This document shows positions 1 to 12,300 of a DNA stretch of 64,000 nucleotides, one piece after another. Position numbers and translations under genes: made by a program. Position 1 is the first letter of the stretch. Each line of letters begins with the position of its first letter. The stretch is from Caprimulgus europaeus (Eukaryota; Chordata; Aves; Caprimulgiformes; Caprimulgidae): assembly GCA_907165065.1 (NCBI GenBank), contig OU015527.1, positions 21,713,686 to 21,777,685 of the forward strand. The letters run 5' to 3'. The notes beneath the pieces were generated by a model that saw nothing but the letters and a program-made list of their open reading frames with translations, was not told the DNA's origin and made no database searches.

Positions 1-123
1 GCAGAGATGACAGCTGGGCATATTTTCAAGAACCTCAACCTTAGCTCTTTAAATCTTTTTGTCACCAAAACCAGTTAAAAATGCTTGGCACTTAATATGA
101 TAGTAATTGTCTTCTCTGTTCAG

Positions 124-341
124 CAGAAGTCTAGTAACATAGTAGAAGCAGCATCCTTCTCGGAAGCTACAAGGAAACACGAAGTTACAGACTCTGTTGA
201 AGAAACATACTGTAAAAGAATCAGGCAGGATAGTAGACTCCAGTCACCAGAGGTATCATCAGAGAGTGAGAGTCAAGTAGAACAAGTAGATGGTTCTTGC
301 CTTTCTACCTCTCAAGAAAAAAATTCAGACGATCTCCCAAG
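124..341 (+). CDS. BDP1: BDP1 exon (first in window)
   Basis: Acceptor ctgttcag then CAG AAG TCT. A tandem NAGNAG acceptor allows the start to be 124 or 127, differing by one Gln. The exon encodes an acidic, Ser-rich stretch ([14 protein letters not shown]) and ends with donor AG|GTAAAA in phase 2. It joins the exon at 1291 to make Arg. Confidence 0.85.
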
Positions 342-3300
342 GTAAAACAACTGATTTTGACTTTTAAGCTCAAATGATTGGTTTTGGCTTTTATTTTAAA
401 AACATAATTATTAGTCATAGTTCTGCAGTGTGTTATGTGAGTACATGCAGTCCTCGTGTCTTCCCTCTGAACTCTACCAGCTGCACACAGATATCACTAT
501 ATCTCCTACGCTGCTTGCACTTTAATTAAATGAACATAGCCAGCAGTCCCATGAACTCATCCCAGGGTCACCTTTGGTTTCAACAGGAGTGCCTGGTAAA
601 GGAAGGGACTTTGAAGTACACATGTTGGCAGCACAGGGATTGTGGGATTAACCTAAACAGAAACTCTATGCTGGGAGTGTCCTCTGCTACTATTTGTTTC
701 CCCTCCACATCAGTTTACCAAAGAGGATGTTTTCTGGGGGAAGTTTGGAGTTACTTTTGGTACCCAAAGTGATTGTACCTATCACACTGAGGAGGGAAAC
801 AGTAAGCAGCTGATTGTTGAAGAGATTGCTGTCTGAGAAACTGCAGCAGATAATTAGTTACATCTAACAGTTCTAGTTTCTAGACCTTAGTCTGATCAAC
901 TAAAATATCATCATTTGGGGCTTCTAATGTAGCTTTAGCAAAGAACTGGAAATGTTCCCGTGACATAAAAAGCATGACTTCCACATCTCTCAAAGCAAAA
1001 TTTAGTTCATCATTTTCTACTCAAAGAATTCTGAGTCTTTTGAATTTATTTGTGAAGCTTTCTAACACTCTGAAACTGCTTAATATACATTTACAATCAG
1101 TATTTTGTGCATGCATGAAGAAGTTAGGATTTCTGATTAAATGGTATGTGGATATATTTGGGAAGCAAGTAGATGGTATTTTTGGTCACAATGGTCCGGT
1201 TTAATTCATTGAGTTTGTTTTGTGGTACCCCTTTTTTGGAATGTCTTGGACTTCATTGTTTTTTAAACATGCTTTTGTTCTATACTTTAGAAGGCAGTCC
1301 AGAAGGTCATCGAAACGGATAGTGCTGCCAAAACATGTACCGGAGCTAGGAACTGCTGCTTTTGCCTCTGAGGCTGATTGTAGTGAGAAGAACAGTCAAA
1401 GGCAAGAAATTAAACTGAGTGTTACTAGGGGCAAAAGTTTGAAAACTACACATAGAAAGAAATCTGGGAAGGAGCAAAGAATTTCAAAGGTTACCTTGGT
1501 GACTCTCCGGGCTGCTCAAGAGGAGGAGGAGGAGGAGGCAGATGACTTTGTGCCTGAAGATGAAGATGAATGCTTTGCACCAGAGGAAGTAAACAAAGCT
1601 CCAGTATTTGTGCCTATAGGTCTTCGATCTCCAAAACCTGTTCCTGTTCGGATAGAGGAAACCATAGAGGAGGTATCATGTTGCTGGGTTCTGCATATGT
1701 ACTTTTGTTTTCATTTTTTTAACCAGCTTTTATTCTAATTGCATGTCTGAGTATTGAGTTTTATCCCAATTTAGTTTAATTTGTTAAGATCAGTAGTACG
1801 GATGTTACTTGACACATGTACTTGGTTTTGAACAAAATACTGCCCCAGATCTTCATCACTACTTCTTTCCATTCACTGCAATTCCTTTTTTTTACTACTA
1901 CTAGTTATCTTCCTCTATTCTCCTGCTTTTTTGTCTCTTGAATTAATCATGTTTTTTTCTCTGGGTGAAACAACAAGTGAATTTAAAGCTCAGTCAAAAC
2001 ACCAAGGGAGACTCTAGAACAGTAATGTACAGTGAAGTTGTTGCACGGAAAGTTTTGCTGAATCCCTTCTTTTCAAAATGTGGCATATATTACATGTGGG
2101 GATAATGATCAAGTTTCCTGGTTTAACACACAGGAGCCATGAATACTAGTAGGAGATATGGTTTGAACCAGCTGTTGTCAAATTTAAAGAGATCGTTGGA
2201 AGGTATCTGTAACAGTGCATGCCTTTGAAAGGTACCCTGATTAAGTAGTGTTTTTCATAAGAATGTCACTGGAAGATTATAACCTTTCTGCCAAATTTGA
2301 AGTCTTTGTTTCTGAAAATGTCAAATGTCTGAAGTTCTCAGTGAAAAGACAGTGTTAAAGAAGAAGAAAAAAAATTATAGTGGGTGGGTATGTGTCTTTG
2401 TGTGGGTGTGTGTATTCCCTAGTCTTCCTTTGGAAAAAGGCTAAACTGTTTTTATTTCCTGAAGACTTAAAAAAGCAGAAAAAGTGTGAAAACTAGCAAA
2501 ACCTTTTTGAGGTAAACAGCTACCATGAAAAATCTCAGCTGCACAACTTAGTTTGCTGGAGTAATAAACAACTAGAAGCAAGGTCTTAGGTTGTCTGATG
2601 CTTTCAGTTAATTGTAAGCAGCACTACGAGTTCTGATTCCAGTTCATAAAACTGCTGCCTTCTTAAATCACAATGTTACGTAGTATAAGACTTGGATTTT
2701 TATGAAGGATCCCACTAAATGGTGAAGATCTGGTTAAGTATATTTGCTTTATAAAACTTTGCATTTGGCAGATTTCTTTTGGGGTTGATGAACTGAAATA
2801 CTTTTTAATTATTTTCACAGCTGGAAATACCTGTGAATGTACCAGATGTGCAGATGTGTACTTATGTTGAAAGTTCCTCTCATGCATCTTTCCAGCCAGT
2901 GGTACAGAGGGAGGAAAAAGTAAGCAACTCAACAGCTGTAAGAACATCTTTTGTTGGTGGTGTTGGGGGTTTTTTTTGTTGTTTTATAGCACGTACAGCT
3001 ATGTGGACAGTGTCTAGTTGCCATATCTGCTTGTAAGAGTATAGCTTAATAGATTCTTACCAGTCCCACACAGATATGAGGGACACAGCTGTGGGAAAAC
3101 TATGTAAGTAAATAGTTATTCTTTAAAGTACCCTTTCAAAGCCAGGGTAACCTTTGGGCAAAGAGATTACCCATAAGCATTAAATGAAAATTGTGGACTC
3201 ATTTTATATAGGATTTTGATATTGTTTTTCTTTTTTTAAGGAAACAACCATACGTGAAAATGCAAAGGTGAACAAAGGTAGATATGAGACAGTTTTTTTC

Positions 3301-6300
3301 ATACTTTTCCCACTATTTTGCTACCAATGTGTAGTTATTCTTGCTGGAAGTTTGGAGGTTTGTATGTCCTATTAAAAAACGTACTCATGAGGTACTGGAT
3401 GCTTTTATGTTTTGAAGGAGATTTAAAGCATTTTCTTTCTTACTGTTCTTTATGAAGTATGGGAGACCAACCATTGCAAGGTTCACTTTCCCACATTCCC
3501 CAGAATGTGCCTTTTATTATCCCATCCTATCATTTCCCCATGCTGTGGTTAGTTATACCAGGAGAAGAGGAAACTTAGCAAGTGCTTACTTGCAGCTTGC
3601 TTAATATGTGACTGAGTGATACAAAGAGTGGACAGATTCATAGCTTTATCATCTCTGTGGTCTCTGACTTTAATATCCTAAACTGGTGAAATAGCATGTG
3701 TGACAGACTGTGATCACAGTCTTACAGAAGCAAATATTCTTTCCATGTGAGATATGTTACAAACTCATATGGACCTATTAATTTTTAGACTAGCTTTCAC
3801 TTTTAAATTTAAATACATTCAAAATATATCTTCCTAGGAAGCACTGGAAAATGCTTAGTTGCGGGAGGGGAAGCCTACTTTGTCTTTCAATTTATTTCAG
3901 TACAATAGCTTTGGAGGATGAAAATGTCTTGTTGGATATGACAAGTTGGTGATAGGCAAAGGGATGTATTCTGGATACAGATTAGGAATCAGGAATCTAA
4001 ACTAGGATATTGGTCAACACCATAGGTTATGGAATTCTGTGATTAAACTGTTACCTCTTTCTTTTCCTTTTGTGGTGGCTGTGAGATGCCCACCCAGCTA
4101 CCCTCTCACTCCTGCTTCTCAGAAGGATGATGGGAGAAAATAAAATGGAAAAGCTCCTGGGTTGAGATAAAGACAGGGAGATCACTTGCCAAAACAGACT
4201 CAACTTGGAGAAAACTAATTTAATCTATTACCGAACAAAATAAAGTAGAATGATGAGAAACAAAGATAAAACCGAAAATACTCAACTTCATACCTTACTT
4301 TCCCACTCCTCTGCCTCCTCCCCGCAAGCAGCACAGGGGGATGGGGAATGGAGGTTGCAGTCAGTTTCTAACGCTTCATCTCTGCTGCTTCTTCCTCCTC
4401 ACGCTCTTCCCCTGCTCAATTGTGGGGCCCTTCGTATGGGGTACAATCCTTCAGGGTAAGTCTGCTCCACTGTGGGTCCTCTACAGGTTGCATTTGCTTT
4501 AGGGAATATCTACATGCTCCATCAAGGTCTCCTCCATAGGTTGCAAGGGAGTCTCTGCTCCTATGTATAGACTACCTCCTCTCTGTCCTTCCTTACCGAC
4601 CTTGGTTCACAAGAGTTGTTTTTGACACTTTTCCCCCTCACTCTTCACTGCTGTGCAGCATTTTCCCCTTTCTTATATATGTTTCCTGAAGGTGGCACTG
4701 TCTTGGCTGACAGGCTGAGCTGTGTCCTATGGTGGGTCAGTTGAAACTGGCTGTGTCCCGGGCAACCCTAATGCTGCCAACACCTTGCCACCTGTACCCA
4801 GTACACCATTAAAGGAATAATGTTGCTGCTCGCTATTCTTACAATAGTTTGAATTTAGTGGATGAGTATTGCTGTCTGCCTACAAGCACCTTGATCCATG
4901 AATGGCAACAATTTAAAAAATACTTACTTCACTATATTGTTGATAGTGTCAAATGCTTTTTTGAATATGGTTAAGTGGATTTTTGGTTAATGTTTTTGTG
5001 ACTTTTAACATGTATGAACAACTCTGCAGGAATTAATGATGGAAGCACTGAAGCTGCCATGACTTTACTTGCAATGGGTGATCAAATGTTCCAGTTAAAA
5101 ACAAGCAATGAAGGTATGATCTGTTTTATGGGACAAAGACTTGCTTGTACTTTCTGAGTCCACCTAGGAAGGGATGGAGCAGTGGCTGCAAAGCTCTTCC
5201 ACATGCTGCTGCATAGCAGGCGATCATGAGTCTTTTATGCTTTCAGTTCTGCTGAATTGTAACATGTAGTGAGACTATGCAGTGCAAGTTGGCTGGGAAA
5301 AGTAAAGCACCTTACTAGATACTGCCAACTGTATCACTGTGCTAGAAGATGATTCTGAGACCTGCTTTGGGAAGGGCATGTTTGAATTAATCTGGTTGCA
5401 TAAACTGGACAAAAGAAAGGCATCAGGCTTAAATGACTGTAACTATCAGTGGTCTTTTCAGCCCTTCAACCTGAAGCTTAGCTTTTTCCACCTAACTAGC
5501 TACAACCTGAAATTACCTGGGTTTAGTCTATTTTTTTATAGACTTTTATTTAAAATCAACTGTTTGGTTTCATTGGTTAAATGTCAGGTGCTTCATTATT
5601 AGTATCAAAACTGCGATCTTAGGCCTGTGTTTACCTGGGATTTGAATTTGCATCTTTGGAGAATACGGACTTTGTTAAATGAGTAAAACATCTGTAAAAT
5701 AGCTTTATGTATATGTGAAACCTTAGTCTGTAGTAAGTTATCCTTTTCTATTCTGTTTATTGTTCTAACCAGAATGGACACACATGTTACCCACTCAAGA
5801 TGAGTTGGACATGGCCAATAGCCTTGTAACCCACGCCTACTCCAAACAAAATAGAAATCCTAGTCAGTGTTTACTTTCTTCAGATACTTCTACTAAGGAA
5901 TTGGTTCCTTCTGAGGATGGAAGCAGCATTAATGTAGAGGATCAAAACACTGGCACAAGAATGGATGTTGAAGAATATTTTGAGAAAAATGCTACAGATA
6001 CCAGGTTAAATCACTACTTCATTTTCTTTAGGGAGAGAAATCCTCTGACACTGCTTACTTTTGCTAGGTTCTTTCTAGCATTTTTACTGAATTACAGGCA
6101 GTCTTGTTTTAGTGAAGGTTTCTTAGTTTATGTAATTGGTATTGTGATGGTTTCACATGGCTAGCTGCCAAACACAGGTGCTCACTCACTCCCCTCCTCA
6201 AGGAATAAGGAGGGAATTGGAGGGGTAAGGTTAAGGAGACTCATGGATTGAGATAAAAACAATTTAATAATTAAAATAAAAGAAAACTTAAAATAATAAT

Positions 6301-9300
6301 GATAAAACCAGTAATAACAGACTATGCAAATGAGTGATGTGCAGTGCAGTTGCTCACCGCCCGCTGACTGATGCCCAGCCTGTCCCCAGCTAGTGATCCC
6401 AGGGCAGAGACAGTCCTGAGACTGCAGTCCCTGAAGAGTGAGCCTGAGCGATCCCCGAGAGATTCCCCAGCTTTCCGGTCAACCCTCATTAATATACTGA
6501 ACATGGCATTATATGACATGGAATATCTCATTGGCATATCCAGAATCCAACTTTGGGGTTTGGTAGTTGCTATGCTTTTCTCCCACCAAGTCCTTTGCAG
6601 TTCCAGACTAGCAAAACATGAAGTCATAGAATCATAGAATGGTTTGGGTTGGAAAGGACTTTAAAGATCATCCAGTTCCAACCCCCCTGCCATGAGCAGG
6701 GACACCCCCCACTAGACCAGGTTGCTCAAAGCCTCATCCAGCCTGGCCTTAAACACTTCCAGGGAGAGAGCCTCCACAACTTCTCTGGGCAACCTGGGAC
6801 AGTGTGTGATCATCCTCACAGGAAAGAATTTCTTCCTAATATCTAATCTAAACCTCCCCTCTTCCAGTTTAGAGCCATTTCCCCTCGTTCTGTCATTAAC
6901 TGCCCTTATAAAAAGTCCTTCCCCAGCTTTCTTGTAGGGCCCCTTCAGGTACTGGAAGGCCACAATAAGATCTCCCTGGAGCCTTTTCTTCTCCAGGCTG
7001 AACAGCCCCAACTCTCTCAGCCTGTCCTCATAGGAGAGGGGCTCCAGCCTTCAGATCGTCCTTGTGGCCTCCTCTGGACTCTCTCTGTAGGTTCATGTCC
7101 TTCTTAACACTGGGGGCCCCAGAACTGGACTCAGTACTGCAGGTGGGGTCTCACAAGAGCAGAGTAGAGAGAGAGAATCACCTCCCTCGACCTGCTGGCC
7201 ACGCTTCTCTTGATGCAGCCCAGGATACAGTTGGCCTTCTGGGCTGCAAGCGCACATTGCCGGCTCATGTTCAGCTTCTCATCCACCACCACTCCCAAGT
7301 CCTTCTCTTCAGAGCTGGCCTCAAGCCACTCATTGCGCAGCCTGTACTTGTGTTTGGGATTGCCCCGACCCAGGTGCAGGACCTTGCACTTGGCCTTGTT
7401 GAACTTCATGAGGTTAGCACAGGCCCACCTCTCAAGCCTGTCAAGGTCCCTCGGGATGGCATCCCGTCCCTCCAGTGTGTCAAACACACCACTCAGCTTG
7501 GTGTCGTCGGCAAACTTGCTGAGGGTGCACTCAATCCCCCTGTCCACGTCACTGACAAAGATGTTGAAGAGCACCGGTCCCAATACCAACCCTTGAGGGA
7601 CACCACTCGTCACTGGTTTCCACTTGGACTTTGAGCTGTTGCCCACAACTCTTTGAGTGCGACCATCCAGCCAGTTCCTTATCCACCGAGTGGTCCGTCC
7701 ATCAAACCCACATGTTTCCAATTTAGAGATAAGAATGCTGTGGGGGACGGTGTCTAACACCTTGCACAAGTCCAGGTAATGACATCAGTTGCTTTACCCT
7801 TATCCACCAACGTTGTGAGCCCATGATAAAAGGCCACCAGATTGGTCAGGCACAATTTGCCCTTGGTGAAGCCATGCTGGTTGTCACCAATCACCTCCTC
7901 ATTTTCCATGTGCCTTAGCACAGTTTCTAGGAGTATCTGCTCCGTGACCTTGCCTGGCACTGAGGTGAGACTGACCAGCCTGTAGTTCCCCGGGTCTTCC
8001 TTATTTCCCTTTTTAAAAATGGGGGTTATGTTCCCCTTTTTCCAGTCTGCAGGAACTTCACCAGACTGCCAGGACTCCTCAAATATGATGGATAGAGGCT
8101 TTGCAACTTCATCTGCCAGTTCCCTCGGGACCCGCGGATGCATCCCATCAGGTCCCATAGACTTGTGCACATTCAGGTTCCTTAAGTGGTCCCAAACCTG
8201 ATCTTCTCCTACAGTGGGTGGCTTTTCATTCTCCTGGACCCTTCCTTTGCTTTCTAGGACTTGGGCAGTGTGGCACGAGCCCTTGCTGGTGAAGACTGTG
8301 GCAAAAAAGTCATTGAGCATCTCAGCCTTCTCAATGTCCTGGGTGACCAGATCTCCTGTTGCCTTTCGGAGAAGGCCTACATTTTCCCTAGTTTTCCCTT
8401 TCTCCCCAACATTCCTGTAGAAGCTTTTTTGTTGCCCTTGACATCTCTGACCAAATTTAATTCTGTCAGGGCCTTGGCTTTCCTAACCTGATCCTTGGCC
8501 GCTTGGGCAATTTCTCTGTATTCCTCCCAGGTTACCTGTCCTTCCTTTCACCCTCTGTAGGCTTCTTTTTTGATCCTAAATTTGTTCAGGATCTTCCTGT
8601 CCATCCATGCAGGCCTCCTGCTGTTTTTGCTTGTGTTCCTCTTTGTTGGGATGCACCACTCCTGGGCTTGGAGGAGAAGATCCTTGAGTAAAAACCAGCT
8701 GTCCTGAGCCCCTCTTCCTTCCAGGAATTCATCCCATGGTACGTGACCAAGCAGATCCCTGAAGAGGTCAAGGTCTGCTCTCCTGAAATCCAAGGTGGTG
8801 AGCTTACAGTGCACCTTCTTCACTGCCCTAAGGGTCTCGAATTCCAACATTTCATGGTCGCTGCAGCCAAGGCTGCCTGAGAGCTTCACGTTCCCCACCA
8901 ACCCCTCCTTGTTGGTGAGAACAAGGTCCAGCATGGCACCCCTCGTTGTCAGTTCCTTGACCACTTGGAGAAAGAAATTGTGCTTCACGCATTCCAGGAG
9001 CCACCTGGATTTTTTGTGGCCTCTTGGTGATCACGTATTGTTTGAAAGACTATTTAACTTGTCAATTGCTTGAACAAACTATCAGTTTATACTCCCCTCT
9101 GAAAAATTAGAACCAAAGATATTTTACTTAAAGTCCAGTGGTTCTTTCATTATTTTGTTAACCAGAACTTAATACCATGTGATCAGTGTCAGATTTCTGA
9201 TCTTCTCATGTTTTTTAAATATTTCAGTTACTCTTTTTTTTTAATGTAGGTGAGGAACTACTATACTGTAGTTTGCAGTATACCTGCCTGTTCACATTCC

Positions 9301-12300
9301 CAGATGATCTTTATTTTTTGTTCTGCCAGATAGTCTGTTGTATCCTCTGTCAGCTGCAGCCTGTATTTCAGCACTTCATCATCTCATCTACTGCATCTCT
9401 TATCTCCTCTCTGCACAGTGATCTTTGCTGGGAGTACTAATTTCATCTCATAACTGTCAAAAATCAAGAACTATATTGATGGCATTTTTCCTTTTTACTT
9501 GTTGTGATAGCTCTATGGTGAATAGTATGAGACTGACAAGAGGTGGACTCCTGGAGCCTGAGCCAGACTTTAGAGTATTGAGGTCCAATGAAAACGTAAT
9601 TCAGAAGTCACTTAGTACAGATGTACATGTGGAACAACTAGACAAAGTTCAAAGTGGTAAGCCTATTTCTTATCCTAGGGTTATGAAATGGTTTCTTCTG
9701 GTGGATTCACATATTTTTATTAAATGATATTAAGCTGAAAGTAGTCTTCACTTTCTGTTCATGTTCACAGATGGTGCATCACCACTGTAATGTAGGGCAT
9801 CCGTTTATGGTATCATTTTATACATAAGTGTACCTTTCACTATATAATTTAAATGAAATCTGAATGTGCAGGTCTTAAATTAGCTGGAAAGCCCTTAAAT
9901 TACTGGGCTACTGATTACAGAAATACAGTACAATACAGTGTACTTTTTTCTATTATTACTGTCTTTTCCTTCTATTAAAACCAGAAAGAGAGATACACAG
10001 AATTGTTTTGGTATTCTTAAAGCAGTTACAAAAAAAGGCAGTCCTCAGACTCTTACTATATCACTGGCAAAATGCACAACATACCAACAGCAAGTGTTGT
10101 TGTGTGTGTATATGTCTCATTTATATGAAGTGTACATATTCAGCAAAATTGTTAATAATTTTGTAGTGTGCTTTTATATACATATCTACATATATATATT
10201 TTAATATACAGAAGCTTATATGTAAAAATAATATGCATATGCATATATATACACATGCACACACCCAAAAAATTATTTAAATTTTTATTCTTCTGTATCT
10301 TAGAGTCTACAACCCTGGGCGGTACTGTGGAAATGCAGAAAGTGGAACTAGAACAGGTCAGACCAGCTGCATGTGATTCTTCAGTTCTTCATGATTTTGC
10401 AACTGCAAGTATGGAACTTACCAAGCAAGTAGATAGAACTGAGAGGTAGGAAGAATAATCAGTTAATATTGACTTTATTCCTAAGTCTCTTAAAATACGC
10501 AGCTGAAGTGCATATGTGATGGAAACAGTGTGCTTAGAGCTATTGTGTGTGTTCATGCACATAAGTGTACGGTTTAAGACTTCTAAGGTTTTTCTCTGTT
10601 GCACGCTATCCTACAGCTTTTGGAGGTAAAACATTAACTTACGTTTACTGTTTCAGGATTTAGTAATCACCTTGATGCTTAATTGTCTCTCATGAAACTG
10701 TGTCTGAAGGGAAATGTTAAAGAGTTGATCAATTTGGAAATGTTAATGAGCTTCTAAGGCTTTCTGCTTGGTCACGCCTTTAGTAGTAAAGTCTTAATTA
10801 GTGGTGTTAGGGGGACTTTTTCCTCAAATACTTTGCATAGCCTTGTTCAAAGATTATGCATTTTGTTTAGTAGAGTGATGTAGTTTTTAAAACAGGTGCC
10901 CTGTTTCTCTGTAACTACATAAGCTTCATATTAAATAAATAATTATACAGAATTTACCCCATGCACAGGGTATCTTCAATTGGTTTCAAATTAACTAGAT
11001 ATATACCTTACAGAACAGAAAGAGAGGTGAGAGATCCTTCTGGAAATTCAAGACATTTAAGACCTGTAACTGCATCACCCAAACCTGAAGAATCTCACCT
11101 TGGACTAGACAATTATCCAAATCAAAGTTCTGTGGATGGACTTCCTGAGCAAAATCCTTGTCCTGTTCAGCACAATATATCCACAAGCAACTCTACTCAG
11201 GTAAAGAACTTAATTTAATTAAAGTCTAGAAGTGCCCAGTTTCTGAAATTCTGTGAAGGAAGTTTTTCAGTGCAAATGTACTCACCCATTTGAAAGACCT
11301 GGTACTTCAGCTGGTGCATGAGACCTTCTTTTTTTCAAAGGCATTACCAAACTTAATCTTTCAGACAAACTTAATCTTTGCAAGCCTCAGGTTATAGCAT
11401 TTCAGGAATAAGTGATAAACATATTAGCAAAAATTTGAGCTATTTTTAAAGAGTTTTGATGGAAAAAGTTACTTAGGACTCATGTATTCATTTAGTCTGA
11501 CCTCTTAATGTTACATTTGTTTAAATTAAAATTAAGTTAAAATATCACTGCCAGACACAGCATTTTCATTGTTACCTTCATTTGCTTTGTTAAAAACAAA
11601 CCTCCTTCTTTGTTACACTCTTTCTCATTTATTTAAAAACCCAGTTAAAGGTTTCACATGTGTATTATTGTGCTGGTTTTGACTGGGATAGAGTTAATTT
11701 TCTTCACAGTAGCTAGTATGGGGCTATGTTTTGGATTTGTGCTGAAAACAGTGTCGATAACACAGGGATGTTTTAGTTATTGCTGAGCAGCGCTTACACA
11801 GTATCAAGGCCTTTTCTGCTTCTCACACCACACCACCAGTAGGGAGGCTGGGGGTGCACAAGGAGTTGGTAGGGAACACAGCTGGGACAGTTGACCCGAA
11901 ATGAGCAAAGAGATATTTCATCTATGACATCATGCTCAGCATGTAAAGCTGGGGGAAGAGGGAGGAAAGGGGGATGTTCAGAGTTACGGCGTTTGTCTTC
12001 CCAAGTAATGGTTACACGTGGTGGAGCCCGGCTTTCCTGGAGGTGGCTGAACACCTGCTTGCCGATGGGAAGCAGTTAATTAATTCCTTGTTTTGCTCTG
12101 CTGGCATGCACGACTCGTGCTTTACTTACTGAACTATCTTTGTCTCAAACCACAAATTTTCTCATTTTTACCCTTCCTATTCTCTCCCCCATTCCACCAA
12201 GGAGGGAGTGAGCAAGTGGTTGTGTGGTGCTTAGTTGCTGGCTGAGGTTAAACCATGACTACTGTCATGGACAAATGGTATGTCTTCCACATCGGTTTAT

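Noticed and set aside
7131..8988. Minus-strand reverse-transcriptase and endonuclease frames as host genes
   Set aside because: They are fragments of one inactive CR1 retrotransposon with its characteristic 3' tail.
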